Assembly: GCF_023065955.2 (NCBI RefSeq)
Contig: NW_026622952.1
Location: 34,483,813-34,547,812, forward strand
Direction: 5' to 3'
Origin: Ursus arctos
Taxonomy: Eukaryota; Chordata; Mammalia; Carnivora; Ursidae
DNA: 64,000 nt
Positions 44,481-55,660 of this stretch are shown here, piece by piece. The translations under genes and the position numbers were made by a program. The notes below the pieces were generated by a model, which saw only the letters and a list, made by a program, of their open reading frames with translations, did no database searches and was not told the origin of the DNA. Every line of letters begins with the position of its first letter. Within the stretch, counting starts at the first letter, position 1.

Positions 44481-46335
44481 CCCCTGGGCTACTACAGCTC
44501 CATCTCGAGCTCCTAAGGAAAGTTGCTGGACATACCTACGCAAAGAGAATACAGTCCACAAAGGAATGAGGAGAAGGAATGCACGCACATGTCCCCACAT
44601 TCATGCACATGTCTGTCCCACATTTCCTGAAAGGGAAAGAAGGAGGAAGGGGAGAAACTTAGCACGTTCTGGAACAGTAGTCCGCCTCTGCAGGTGGATC
44701 TTTTCATGTGCCAGCGTGGTGGGATTTCTGAGCGGCCCTCCTCCTCGTGACTGGTCTGTTCTTCACAGTTCCTCGGCAGCTCTTTAGACCTGCTCCTGTA
44801 TGGTCCTGCTCTTGGTCCTGGACCCTCGCAGACCCTTACGGCCAGGGAGGTACTGATTCTCAGTGAAGCCAGGGTAGTAAAGGCATTCACACCTCCAGGA
44901 ACCGTCCAATGGAGCCAATTGCTGGACTTGGCCAATCGATGGGAGGTTGCTTCACCCCTTTGTAGGGACAGTCTCCCAGCTTGCACCTTGGACTTTTCAA
45001 AAGGGGGCCAATAGTGCTCTTTGCTAAAAAGAAAAGACCCTGTTGTCCAAACCTTTTTTTTTTTTTGCATTGAGAAACCAAACCGAAACATAGGAGTGAA
45101 CTTTGTAGCTATTTCACTCAAAAAACAAAGACCAGCCAGATGGTTCACAAGCCAACAGTGATCTGATTGGCCATGACTTTTCCCTGTTTGTTTGCAAACA
45201 CAACGTGTATATTGCCTGGTATGTATTTGTGTGCAAAAGAATTGTGAGTATGGACTTTTCTACAGTTCGATGTAAATCAATACTGGCCCTATGATGCATT
45301 TCTCTGCCTTTACAGAGTGAAACAGAAATCCACCCAGAGGTTTAGCTAATATGTGGCTCTAGTGAATGTGTTTAAGTCAAGAACATCTCAATATGCGATT
45401 TCTCTGGCATTGAGCCCAAATTAGTTTTATGGTGCCCAATCTCCCATATTTATTTTTAACTGAATGCTTCATAAATTATTATTCTATTTTTCATGACATA
45501 AATGTTGATGGGCCAATATGTAAGAATGAGAAAGCGTAAGGCTATGCAACGTACAACCACCATGGCAGAAGAATGGCCTTTTCACGCCAGTTACAATGGA
45601 CGCGCCAACATAGGAGAATTTTCTGGCCTTTACGGCAGTTTCAGAGTCCATCTGTTCCATCTGCTACTTGGCTGTCTGAATGGTTGGATTTTATTTCCTC
45701 GATATTATACTGACTTCTAAGAACAAACAAAAATTTATAGCTCAGGACTGTGCACAGACGTGTAGCATTACATATTTAAATAGGTTTTTATATGCGACTC
45801 ACTTTTATACTTTACATAATATAGTGTATGATGTTTTAGAATTATATTTTTTGAGCCTTTAACCTGTGATTGTCACCAGCTCACCAAGTACACTGAATGG
45901 TGTCTTACACAAAACAGCCATTCAAGAATACTGGATTTTGGAAAGGCATTATTCGTCCACAGAAACTGGAATCTTTCTGGAGAAAAATTATTTAGAATTA
46001 ATACCATTTAAAGATTTTTGTCTGTGAATTTTTAAAAAAATTCTAGTTATTCTTATTTGTCCCCCAAAATGTTATTTCATGAGGCTTGATTGTGCAGTAC
46101 AATAAAAGGTGTTATACACAAAATATACAATGTTTCAAAATAGACATAAGACATATTTCTTGGCATTCATAGATTACGAGCCAACATTGCATGAATCGAA
46201 TTAAATTATATTCTCATCAAGCTAGAATCATAGATCTGGAAGAAATTTCAAGATACAAATAGCGCACCCTCTTCTCATGCAGGTAGGTCAAACTACGGGC
46301 TGTAAAAGGCAGTGATTGTCTGCACATTTAAAGAT
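44481..46335. other. Intergenic, nothing recognised
   Basis: No gene or repeat I can name with confidence. The longest frame (minus, 45,148-44,513) has no recognised domain and poly-lysine from a T-run. Confidence 0.35.
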
Positions 46336-46341
46336 ATCCCA

Positions 46342-46430
46342 GGGCTCCTTGCTGGCTCAGTCAGAAGAGCATGCGACTCTTGATCTCAGGGCTGTGAGTT
46401 CGAGTTGGGTATAGAGATTACTAAAAAAAA
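46342..46430 (+). mobile_element. Short, older Can-SINE, sense
   Basis: GGGCTCCTTGCTGGCTCAGTC head, CATGCGACTCTTGATCTCAG body and GTTGGGTATAGAGATTAC end, followed by a CAAA-rich tail to about 46,480. Confidence 0.88.
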
Positions 46431-46480
46431 CACAAAAAAACAAAAACCAAAAAAACCCACAAAAGACAAAACACACAAAA

Positions 46481-47387
46481 ATTTAAAATATATGTATATC
46501 CATAAAAGGAGGAATACCTGATTTCCTGTCCCAGGACAGTATTTGATCTCACGGAAAAGCTGTCTTAGGTTTACCTGAGCTAATTTTCTTTCAGTCAGCT
46601 CTCGACTTTGGCATGACTTTGGGTTTCCACATAGAAAAGTTGTAGTACAGAATCTTCACATACGCACTTTGCCCAACCTCCCCTAAGGCGGAAATCTTAC
46701 AGAACTGTGGTCCATTTGTCAAGCTAAGATATTAACACTGCAGCATTATTATTCACTAAACTCCTGCCTTTGTTCAGATTTCATCAATGTCTTTTCTGTC
46801 CCAGTATCCAACGAGATACCTTTTAGTCATCGTATCTCCTTAGTCTACTCTGGTCCATGATTGTTTTTCAATCTTTTCTTGTCTTTCATGACCTGTTTTA
46901 GAGAATGTCTTCCAACCTTGGCTTGTCTGATGTCTTACCCATGATTAGCTTGGGGTCAGGGGTTTGGGGGGAGCGTAATGCAGGGTGAAATGCCCTTCTT
47001 ATGACATCATAGCAGGGCACATGTTATCAGTACAACATCACTAGCAATAGATGAACCTCGAACACTTCGTGTTGCCAGCTTTCTCCACTATAAAGTTACT
47101 ATTTTTCTCTCCTCTGTTTTTTTAAATGAGTCACTGACTCCAGCTCATTCTCAAGGGTGAGGAGAATGGGCTTCATCTCCTGGAAGAAGTATCTGCATAA
47201 ATTATTTGGAATTCTTCTATGAGGAAAATGTGTTCCTTTTCCATATTTATTCATTCGATCATTTACTGATTATTGGACTCATGTATATTTATTTTATTTG
47301 GGGTTGTAATCCGAAGCCATGTTATAGATTTTGTTGCTCAAATTATTCCAGCTTTGGTCATTGTGGACTACTTCAGGTCGGTGTGTT
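46481..47387. other. Intergenic, nothing recognised
   Basis: AT-rich and unassigned; no feature I can name. Confidence 0.35.
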
Positions 47388-47403
47388 AAAATGTACCGGT
47401 AAG

Positions 47404-47593
47404 GGGCGCGTGGGTGGCACAGCGGTTGAGCGTCTGCCTTCGGCTCAGGGCGTGATCCCGGTGTTATGGGATCGAGCCCCACATCAGGCTCCTCTGCTAT
47501 GAGCCTGCTTCTTCCTCTCCCACTCCCCCTGCTTGTGTTCCCTCTCTCGCTGGCTGTCTCTATCTCTGTCGAATAAATATAAAATCTTAAAAA
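47404..47593 (+). mobile_element. Can-SINE, young subtype, sense
   Basis: Full-length copy with GGCACAGCGGTTGAGCG. AAAATGTACCGGTAAG is perfect on both sides (47,388-47,403 and 47,594-47,609). Confidence 0.96.
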
Positions 47594-47609
47594 AAAATGT
47601 ACCGGTAAG

Positions 47610-48578
47610 ACTGTCATTTCGGGGGGCAACCGAGTGACAACGCAGAGAGGCTAATGACATGGAAAGAAGAATCTGTTACTTACAGTTCCTGAGAGACGGG
47701 GGCACACCACACCACACCACACAGGGCCGCAGGGGGAGGCACCAGGTTTGGTCAGGAGGTGGACTCAGGAGTGAGGGGAAGGCAAGACAGAGCAAGGCAA
47801 ACACCTGAGGATTCGTTTGAATAATGCAGGTGAGCTGTGAGCCGTAGGGGCTGCCCCTCGTTGTCTGGGACCTGGCCCTGGGTTGGTACAGAGCAGGGGA
47901 AATTCTGACTTCTTAGTGTGAGTGAATCAGTGAAGGAGGTGGTTGGGGATATGGATTGGGAAGTGCTTGGAGGGTTTGTAATATGATTTTGACACACACA
48001 CAAAAGCTGGATCACAGGGGAGCCATTAACAATTCTGGCCATTCGTGGGGCCCCGTGATGCCAAGTAGACAAATACAGGATCTAAGAAACACAGTTACAA
48101 CAATAGGCTCTTGTCTATTTATAGCCCCATTGTTTTGTTCTTAGATTATTTCATTACTTGTTGGCACTACGAGATGCTCCAGGCTCATCCTGTCCTTTTC
48201 CTGCCCTTGCCCTGGAACCGGCCATTTCTCCAAGGACTCCTGGTTCTTTTACCGGAGAATGGTATTTGAAACCAAGAGCTGTGGCTGTGTCTAGTCCTTG
48301 TGGCTGAGGTGTCGTTGTTTCTAGACGCTCTGCTGAAACAAGTGAGGAAATACATGTGTGCATACAAACCCGTGGATACATCCGTAGTTCTGTTGTATTT
48401 ATCTATGTGCCTATCTGCCTGTATTAAACCTCGTACGAGTTCATACTGATGTTTCCAACAGTAATCTAGGGTTCATTCTAGACTTCCCCTTGTTTATTTG
48501 TTGTTTTGTTTTGTTTTGTTTTTGACAGTGAGAAACCTGGCTCAGGTCTACCTAAACCTTTGCTAATAATAACGACTC
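47610..48578. other. Intergenic, mostly unassigned
   Basis: Contains a small (CACAC)n-type tract at 47,704-47,727. The minus-strand frame 48,072-47,752 has no domain. No feature otherwise. Confidence 0.35.
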
Positions 48579-48776
48579 AATTTTTTAAAAGTATTTTATT
48601 TATTTATTTATTTGTCAGAGAGGGAGAGAGAGCACCAGCAGGGGGAGCAGCAGAGGGGGAGGGAGAAGCAGGCTCCCGCTGAGCAGGAAGCCCCACGCGG
48701 GGCTGGATCCCAGGACCCTGGGGTCATGACCTGAGCTGAAGCAGCCGCTCCACCGACTGAGCCACCTGGGCGCCCC
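48579..48776 (-). mobile_element. Can-SINE, antisense
   Basis: Full-length antisense copy with the AGCAGCAGAGGGGGAGGG body. AATAACGACTC (48,568-48,578) and AATAATGACTC (48,777-48,787) flank it. Confidence 0.93.
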
Positions 48777-48894
48777 AATAATGACTCCGTTTTGAATAAG
48801 GACAGAAAGTAAAGAGGCAGTGTGCTCCTCAACGCTGTCCACACTCACCAAGCCCTACTCTGCAGGGATCCCGCCAGGAGCAGAGGCACTGGAG

Positions 48895-49108
48895 ACAGTT
48901 TCCTTGCGTCCGAATCCTGACTTCCTCACAGAGGTGTACGATTTTGTGCCAATGAAATGACCTGTGCTCAGTTTCCTCACCTCTCGAAGCGGGGTGCTGC
49001 TGGTACATACTCCATGGGGCCGATGGAAGGATGAGATGAGCCTGTGTGGGTAAAGCACTCGGGGCAGAGCCTGCCCCACAGAAGTGCTCAGTGATTGTTA
49101 ACTTCTTC
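48895..49108 (+). repeat. MIR SINE, sense
   Basis: TCCGAATCCTGACTTCCTCA, GCTCAGTTTCCTCACCTCTC and CCCACAGAAGTGCTCAGTGA give the MIR order of landmarks. Confidence 0.65.
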
Positions 49109-49660
49109 AGAAAGTCTATAGCAGAAGATTGATTTGACCAAAATATCCAAAAGCCAACAGTGACCCGATGATTTTAAATTTTACAGATGTCCACAAATAG
49201 GGTTCATACATCAACGCAATACATAGAGAAAAATCATTTCAGTATGGAAGAGCTTCGGTGGTTTAACATTCGCTCTGTATGAGTCAATGCCTTCCTCCGT
49301 GGCAGACCCTTTACCCATAACTTCTCCAAATTACACATCACTCCGTTAGTGCGGGGCTCTAAGATCTACTTTCAGTCCCCTTTTGTCATTATTATTGTTT
49401 TCAACTGGACTTATTTCCTTTTTTGCTGAGAAAGTTGACTTTTTTTTTTTTTTTTTTTTTTACATGAAGGCTGATCTTCCTTTGGGTCTGGTGTTTTTAT
49501 TTTATTATGTAGCATTCCATCACTTTAATATCCCCAGCGAGAAAGCAGCACAGACATATTAGCATGCAACCTTGACATTTAAGGAATATTTTAAATCTTT
49601 GCAGTGGCAGTTTCTTTAAAAATGTAAAAATATCTGAAATATTTAGCCTTGACAAAGATA
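49109..49660. other. Intergenic, nothing recognised
   Basis: Holds a poly-T run at 49,440-49,461; otherwise unassigned. Confidence 0.35.
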
Positions 49661-49675
49661 TAAAAGGTAAGTTCT

Positions 49676-49889
49676 TTTTTTTTTTTTTTTTTTTTTTTAA
49701 AGATTTTATTTATTTATTTTGACAGAGATAGAGACAGCCAGCGAGAGAGGGAACACAAGCAGGGGGGAGTGGGAGAGGAAGAAGCAGGCTCAAAGCGGAG
49801 GAGCCTGATGTGGGGCTCGATCCCATAACGCCGGGATCACGCCCTGAGCCGAAGGCAGCCGCTTAACCGCTGTGCCACCCAGGCGCCCC
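49676..49889 (-). mobile_element. Can-SINE, young subtype, antisense, long poly-T
   Basis: Full-length, little-diverged antisense copy with an uninterrupted T run of about 24 at its 3' end. TAAAAGGTAAGTTCT is perfect at 49,661-49,675 and 49,890-49,904. This is among the youngest-looking inserts here. Confidence 0.97.
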
Positions 49890-49904
49890 TAAAAGGTAAG
49901 TTCT

Positions 49905-50195
49905 GAATCTATCATTCATATATATCTCATCGGAGCATTACCGCTGCTCTGTCTACAGGCTGCACTTTTTCCTTCAAAGTTCAAGGCTATCGATTGCTAA
50001 TTAGATAAGGTCTTGTACAGTTAGGCAGAATCAAAATATTACAGAACCAGAGAGATCGTTAAGCAATATCTACAAAACTCACTTAATCAAAGAAGTAATG
50101 CGGAACTTATTCAAGAGAAGCTCAGGTTCTTGTTAAACACAAAGGTTGCACTCCCTTCTTCCCCTGGAGAGTCTGATGCCTAGTGCTGACCCTGC
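49905..50195. other. Unassigned spacer
   Basis: No feature recognised. Confidence 0.3.
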
Positions 50196-50199
50196 AAAT

Positions 50200-50268
50200 C
50201 CAAATGCTTATCAAGGGTTCCAGGTGACACTCACCATCGGGCACGTTTGGAAACACTGATTCAATCCA
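50200..50268 (+). mobile_element. MER5A-like fragment
   Basis: ATCAAGGGTTCCAGGTGACA followed by ACGTTTGGAAACACTGA resembles the 3' end of MER5A. Short. Confidence 0.45.
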
Positions 50269-50329
50269 AGACCCTGATTTTATAGTAGGAAACTGAGGGG
50301 TTTCCTGTAGAGGGTGTGGATTTCAGTCT

Positions 50330-50637
50330 CATTTCAACAGGTCGAATCAGAGTCTTTGGGAGTGGAAGCTGGTAATCTGCATTTTTAACAAGGTCATCAA
50401 GAAATTCTTATGCTTGGGGCGCCTGGGTGGCACAGCGGTTAAGCGTCTGCCTTTGGCTCAGGGCGTGATCCTGGCGTTATGGGATCGAGCCCCACATCAG
50501 GCTCCTCCGCTATGAGCCTGCTTCTTCCTCTCCCACTCCCCCTGCTTGTGTTCCCTCTCTCGCTGGCTGTCTCAATCTCTGTCGAATAAATAAATAAAAT
50601 CTTTAAAAAAAAAAAAAAAGAAATTCTTATGCTTAAG
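50330..50637 (+). mobile_element. MER5A-like fragment split by a SINE
   Basis: GTCGAATCAGAGTCTTTGGG, AGTGGAAGCTGGTAATCTG and CATTTTTAACAAGGTCATC match MER5A in order. The Can-SINE at 50,416-50,617 interrupts it. Confidence 0.5.
50416..50617 (+). mobile_element. Can-SINE, young subtype, sense
   Basis: Full-length and little diverged, with GGCACAGCGGTTAAGCGTC and a long A tail. AAGAAATTCTTATGCTT is perfect at 50,399-50,415 and 50,618-50,634. Confidence 0.97.
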
Positions 50638-50639
50638 AA

Positions 50640-51325
50640 ATGCCACCCAGAGCCTTAGCAGTGTGAGGAGGGCATCCACAGAGAGGGCAGCATGGTGTGG
50701 GATATTGGGGCCCAAGGAGGGTAAGAACAGTATGTGCATGGGTGGGGAGTGAAACAAACAGGGTGAAAACGGCGTCCCCATGGAGGGGCTGCCCAGCACA
50801 GGGTGTCAGAACCCAGGCAGATGAGAGGATCACCTTTCAAGGGAGCAGGGTGCCTCGGTGTGGGGTGTGGGAGCCCACAGTAGCTAAGGAAGGCTCTGTG
50901 AGGGGGTGAGCCAAGTGTGAGGTGTGCATCTCACTGAGGAAGGAGCAGTGTCAGCCTTTGAGGTTAGAGTCAGAGGTATTGATTGAATATATAAATACAT
51001 GAAGGATAAGGAGAGTCCGCTTTCTCCCTGTTGAAGAAGGGAGTTACAAATAGAGAAAGGAAACAAAAATACGAATGGATCCTGTAGTGTTGCATGAGAA
51101 TGGAAGGAATTTGCATAAACTTATAGTTCTTGATATGCGTGTGCACGTGTCTGCTAAGAGGGCCTGGGGGTGCTCCAATTGCAGTGACTTCCCCCATGTG
51201 TTAGTTTCTAAATACCTCCTGGTTAAAATCAACTGGAGTCCTTGCAGAAAAAAAGCTGATTCTGGATCTGTGATAGGGAAAGCCTAAAAGAAGCCTAGAT
51301 TATCTTCTTGTGTCAGAAAACAAGT
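50640..51325. other. Intergenic, nothing recognised
   Basis: The left part is GGGTG-rich, but I cannot assign a family. Frames on both strands lack domains. Confidence 0.35.
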
Positions 51326-51330
51326 GTTCA

Positions 51331-51733
51331 GGGATGCCTGGGCGGTACAGTCGGTTAAGCATCTGACTCTTGGGGGCGCCTGGGTGGCTCAGTGTTTAAG
51401 CGTCTGCCTTCGGCTCACGGCATGATCCCAGGGTCCTGGAATTGAGCCCAGCATTGGGCTCCCTGCTCCCCTGGGAGCCTGCTTCTTCCTCTCCCACTCC
51501 CCCTGCTTGTGTTCCCTCTCTCGCTGGCTGTGTCTCTCTGTCAAATAAATAAATAAAAGTCTTAAAAAAAAAAAGCATCTGACTCTTGGTTTTAGCTCAG
51601 GTCATGATCTCAGGGTCCTCAGATTGAGCCCTGGGGGGAGGGGGGGCTCTGTGCTGGGCAGGGAGCCTGATTAAGATTCTCTCTCTCCCTCTGCCTCTCC
51701 TCCTTCACTCATTTGAAGGATCTCTTGAAAGAA
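51331..51733 (+). mobile_element. Older Can-SINE, sense, host of a nested SINE
   Basis: Head at 51,331-51,373 and body from 51,590, running into an (AAAG)n tail. It is interrupted within its TCTGACTCTTGG segment by the next feature. Confidence 0.93.
51374..51572 (+). mobile_element. Younger Can-SINE nested in the older one
   Basis: Full-length sense copy. AAGCATCTGACTCTTGG of the host SINE is duplicated at 51,357-51,373 and 51,573-51,589, proving insertion into the older SINE. Confidence 0.97.
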
Positions 51734-51785
<52 letters not shown>

Positions 51786-51843
51786 AGGAAAGAAGGAAAG
51801 AAGGAAAGAAAAGAAAGAAAAAGAAAGAGAAAAGAAAAAGAAA
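51726..51843 (+). repeat. (AAAG)n / (AAGG)n microsatellite
   Basis: About 118 bp of purine repeat grown from the A-rich tail of the older SINE. The long Phe/Ser frames on the minus strand here are translation of this repeat, not genes. Confidence 0.95.
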
Positions 51844-51899
51844 ACAGGTTTTGGAAGAATAACGGAGATATATGAGAGGACACGGGAGCCAGATTGAAG

Positions 51900-52112
51900 G
51901 AATGACCATTGACCAGAAATTAAGGGGAGGAGAGAATGGGGAGTTAATGTCTAATGGGTATATAGTTCATTTGGGGAAAATGAGGAAGTTCTGGAGATGG
52001 ATGTTGGTGATGGTTGTGCAGCAATGTGAATGCGCTTCATGCCGCTGAACCGTATTGTTAAAAACGGTTAATGTAACAAATTTTATGCAATGTAAATTTT
52101 ACCACAATAAAA
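51900..52112 (+). mobile_element. L1M 3' UTR fragment, sense
   Basis: AAGTTCTGGAGATGGATGTT, GGTGATGGTTGTGCAGCAAT and TTTACCACAATAAAAAATG match the same L1M 3' UTR type as 2,800-3,095. Confidence 0.7.
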
Positions 52113-52160
52113 AATGATGACAATGTATTATAACACACTGAATAAAAAATAATCCCATGG

Positions 52161-52354
52161 GGGCGCCTGGGTGGCACAGCGGTTAAGCATCTGCCTTCGG
52201 CTCAGGGCGTGATCCCGGCGTTATGGGATCGAGCCCCACATCAGGCTCCTCTGCTATGAGCCTGCTTCTTCCTCTCCCACTCCCCCTGCTTGTGTTCCCT
52301 CGCTCGCTGGCTGTCTCTATCCTGTCGAATAAATAAATAAAATCTTTAAAAAAA
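52161..52354 (+). mobile_element. Can-SINE, young subtype, sense
   Basis: Full-length, little diverged, with GGCACAGCGGTTAAGCATC and GTCGAATAAATAAATAA. AATCCCATGGG flanks both ends (52,151-52,161 and 52,355-52,365). Confidence 0.96.
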
Positions 52355-52365
52355 AATCCCATGGG

Positions 52366-52955
52366 TTCCTAATGATTGATAATAATAATGGTGCTGTTGA
52401 TAGTAATAATAATAATAATGGCAAAAAGAGATAAGGAAAGCTCTTCACAAAAAAAAATGCTAGCTGCTAAATGTGGGGGGAAAACCCCATCCTTTTGGAA
52501 AACCATCAATGTTTTTAATTATGGTTGTATGTAAGCACGGATCTTCGGTAAAATGCCAAATCCAGTGGATGAAAGATTTGTTTGGGAAATGGATATTCAC
52601 GCAATCTCAAAGAATCACTCCACAGATAACTGTTAACTACAGAGGAGAAAAGATACCTTTCAAATGGCGTCAGATGCACCTGTCAGTTACCGCTTTAAGC
52701 CCGCACACTGGGTATGACCAATGCTGGCGCGCAACGGGACACGTGCCTCCTCACGTGATGAACTGGGAAGTATGGAACCCAACCGTGAAGCTCTCGCCAC
52801 ACGAATTTTAATCTGAAACTAATCCTGAGGAGCTCAGCTAAAACCAGATTGTGAGATGCTTTGCAAAACTGCTGGCTTAGACTCTACGTCCTTGTCATGA
52901 AAGATTAGCAAAAATGAAGCAAGGGGACGTTTGAGATTAAACGGGACTAAGCAGA
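52366..52955. other. Intergenic, nothing recognised
   Basis: The plus-strand frame 52,473-52,811 (112 codons) was inspected; its composition and sequence show no domain I know. No other feature. Confidence 0.35.
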
Positions 52956-52959
52956 CGGG

Positions 52960-53385
52960 ACATTTAAGCACAATATGATGTCCTTGACCACGTCCTGTTT
53001 TAGACAAAGAAGCCAATAATAAATAGCTAGAGAGGATGTCTTAGGGGAACAGGGGAAATTTGAATACTGACTGTATATTAGATAAAATTGATTATATCAA
53101 TTTTTATATTTTAGGTTTGATAATAATACTGTGGTCATATGGGCCAACATCTTTTTCTTTAGGAGATACATATTGAAATATCTAGGAATCAAATGTCGTA
53201 TTTGTAATTTACTTTCAAAAGTTTGAGTAAAAAAGTCTGTATCTCCATTTATCGACAAATAAAAGCGATGTGGCAAAATGTTCACATTTCCCACCGAATA
53301 TGGAAGACAGATACATAAATACTCATTATTCTTTCTATTTTTCTGCAGTTTTTACATATTTCAAAATTCAAAGTAAAGTCTAACT
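52960..53385 (+). mobile_element. Old L1-type 3' UTR fragment, sense
   Basis: TTTGATAATAATACTGTGGT, TTTAGGAGATACATATTGAA, GATGTGGCAAAATGTTCAC and TTTCAAAATTCAAAGTAAAG resemble an L1MC/L1ME 3' UTR in order. Family name tentative. Confidence 0.45.
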
Positions 53386-53429
53386 CTCTCAGGTAGGTCT
53401 CAAGAAATAAATGGCTTGGGATTTCTTAT

Positions 53430-53490
53430 TTTAAGAATAAGAATAAACTAAATAAACTAAATAAACTAAACTAAATAAACTAAAATAACT
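53430..53490 (+). repeat. (AATAAACT)n minisatellite
   Basis: Imperfect AATAAACTA units repeated about six times. Confidence 0.85.
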
Positions 53491-53852
53491 GTACGCCACC
53501 AGAATGATCGATATTGAAAGACATACACATGGCGCACTCTATGGGCATACCCAAACGGAAAGCCAGGATTGCAGTCTAGCAGGGACTTGGTACTTACTCA
53601 TCTTTTAGTCTTCAGAGCGTGGTTCATAGTTAGTTCATAGTTTGATAAACGCTGAATGGTATAGTGAGGCATTTGTTGTCTTTTGTGACTGGAAGTTTTA
53701 GGCAACTCCTTGAAAAGGGGATTTGGATGTTTTATGCAGAAAGAGGGGAGGTGAGCTGAAGGGTAAGATCACCAAAACTGGTGTCCACAATGCTGCTGGG
53801 GGGGAGGGGGCTGGCCCCCACTGGCCTTGCCATCCCCACCTGACCACCACAG
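53491..53852. other. Intergenic, nothing recognised
   Basis: No feature recognised. Confidence 0.3.
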
Positions 53853-53864
53853 GATGCTGTTTTA

Positions 53865-54073
53865 TTTTTTTTATTTATTTTTTTAAAGATTTTATTTATT
53901 TATTTGACACAGAGAGAGAGACAGCCAGCGAGAGAGGGAACACAAGCAGGGGGAGCAACAGGCAGAGGGAGAGGGAGAAGCAGACCCCCTGATGAGCAGG
54001 GAGCCTGACTCGGGGACTCGATTCCACGACCCTGAGATCATGACCTGAGCTGAAGGCAGACCCTTAACTGACT
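53865..54073 (-). mobile_element. Can-SINE lacking its 5' end, antisense
   Basis: Antisense copy that stops at CCCTTAACTGACT, so the GGGGCGCCTGGGTGGC head is missing. GATGCTGTTTTA (53,853-53,864) and GATGCTGCTTTA (54,074-54,085) flank it, indicating 5' truncation at insertion. Confidence 0.92.
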
Positions 54074-54085
54074 GATGCTGCTTTA

Positions 54086-54435
54086 AAACGCAAGTGTTTG
54101 GTGAGTGGATAGAGCGTTCCTTGTGTAGAGTGACCGTTGTGCATCATTTGTTACGCTTTTAAGAAATTCCGGTATAGGATGGTAATATGAAGGATGTAGC
54201 TTTGTTTTATGGAATTACGGTAATTGGACCTTATTTGTATATATGTCCCCAAAATCTGTGAATAAATAAACAAGAAAAATCTTAGTCTATTTTAGAAAGA
54301 ATAAACTTTTCGGTGGCATTTGCAGTCACACACTAAATGTGCTAATTATAAGTAAATTTTTCACCTGTTCATTAAAGCATGTTTCCTAGCTGTTGGGGTA
54401 GATGTTGGGTATTCCTCACACTTCAAACTATGGTA
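54086..54435. other. Unassigned spacer
   Basis: No feature recognised. Confidence 0.3.
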
Positions 54436-54448
54436 TTTGTGTGTGTGT

Positions 54449-54482
<34 letters not shown>

Positions 54483-54663
54483 AAGAAAGAGAAAGGGAGA
54501 GAGAACCCAAGTGGGGGGAGGGGCAGAAGGAGAGGGACAAGCACACTCTCTGCTGAGTATGGAGCCCCACACGGGTCTCAATGCAGGGCTTGATTCCAGA
54601 GCCCTAAGATCATGACCTGAGCCGAAGGCAGATGCTTAACCAGCTGAGCCACCCAAGCACCCC
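54436..54663 (-). mobile_element. Can-SINE, antisense, with (GA)n expansion
   Basis: Antisense copy with expanded GAGA/CAGAGA at 54,449-54,500, ending GAGCCACCCAAGCACCCC. TSD not clear. Confidence 0.9.
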
Positions 54664-54717
54664 ATAAGCATTCTTGTACACGGATCTGATGCGTATATAT
54701 GCATTTCTCTTTTTCTC

Positions 54718-54838
54718 TCTCTTTTAAGTAGGTTCCACACCCGGCATGGAGCCCAACTTGGGGCTCAATCTCACAACCCTGAGATCAAGACCTGAGCTGA
54801 GATCAGAGTCAAATGCTTAACCAACTGAGCCACCCAGG
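54718..54838 (-). mobile_element. Short, older Can-SINE, antisense
   Basis: AAGTAGGTTCCACACCCGGC and AACCAACTGAGCCACCCAGG mark a short-type antisense SINE. Confidence 0.88.
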
Positions 54839-54839
54839 T

Positions 54840-55205
54840 GGATACCCCTGAGTGGAATCATGAGGTCATAAGGTGTGGATATGCTCAATTTTCCTAGATA
54901 AAGCCAAATTGTGTTATACCCATTTGTATTCCCATCTGTCATTGATGAGAATTCCTCTTTCTCCACGTTCTTGCCAACACTTGATATTATTAAAACTTTA
55001 AAATTTTTGCCAATCTAGTAGTTGTATAAGTATCTCATCGTGGTTTGAATTTTCATTTCATTGGTTACTAATGATGTTGAGCACCTTTCTGTCAATGGTT
55101 TATTGGCAAAGTAGATTTCCTTGAACATGTTATATTCCATACACCTTTTTTTCCTCTAATCAATTTGAATATTCCCAAATAAGATACATTTAGGAGATTA
55201 TATTG
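54840..55205 (-). mobile_element. Old L1 3' fragment, antisense
   Basis: GAGTGGAATCATGAGGTCAT, TTCTTGCCAACACTTGATAT, TCTCATCGTGGTTTGAATTT and AATGATGTTGAGCACCTTTC give the antisense L1 ORF2 C-terminal order. Heavily decayed. Confidence 0.65.
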
Positions 55206-55218
55206 TAGCCAAATTTCT

Positions 55219-55423
55219 TTTTTTTTTAATATTATTTATTTTGGAGAGAGAGAAAATGTGTGCATGTGTGAGCAGGGGGTAGGAACAGAGGGAGAGGGAC
55301 AAGCAGACTTCATGCTGAGTGCCGAGTCCCACACCGGGGCTGGATTCCATGACCCCGAGACCACCACCTGAGCCAAAACCAGTAGTCCGATGCTTAATTG
55401 ACTGAGCTACCCAGGTACCCCCA
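55219..55423 (-). mobile_element. Older Can-SINE, antisense
   Basis: Diverged antisense copy. GTAGCCAAATTTCT (55,205-55,218) and ATAGCTAAATTTCT (from 55,423) form its target duplication. Confidence 0.9.
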
Positions 55424-55440
55424 TAGCTAAATTTCTTTTT

Positions 55441-55545
55441 TTCCCCATTTTTTAAAAAGTAGGCTCCACACTCAATGTAGGGCTCAAACTCGTGACCCTG
55501 AGATCAAGAGTCACATAGTCTCCCAACTGAGCCAGCAGGCACCCC
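55441..55545 (-). mobile_element. Short, older Can-SINE, antisense
   Basis: AAGTAGGCTCCACACTCAAT body and AACTGAGCCAGCAGGCACCC end. TAGCTAAATTTCTTT and TAGTTAAATTTCTTA flank it, so this SINE and the preceding one landed in the same A/T-rich target. Confidence 0.88.
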
Positions 55546-55660
55546 AACTGTAGTTAAATTTCTTAAAATCAAATTCACGGCATTGAGATCAACATTAGAA
55601 GAGAGAGGATGAATGAAGAGAGAGACAGGCCGATAAATAATAACTAGAAATAAAAATTTT

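Noticed and set aside
44513..45148. 211-codon minus-strand frame
   Set aside because: Not similar to any family I know, includes poly-Lys from a homopolymer, and has no splice or promoter context. A chance frame is the simpler explanation.
51671..51909. Phe/Leu/Ser-rich minus-strand frames
   Set aside because: They are translations of the AAAG microsatellite.
52473..52811. 112-codon plus-strand frame
   Set aside because: No recognisable domain, no neighbours in frame, and no sign of a processed gene such as a poly-A tail or duplication.
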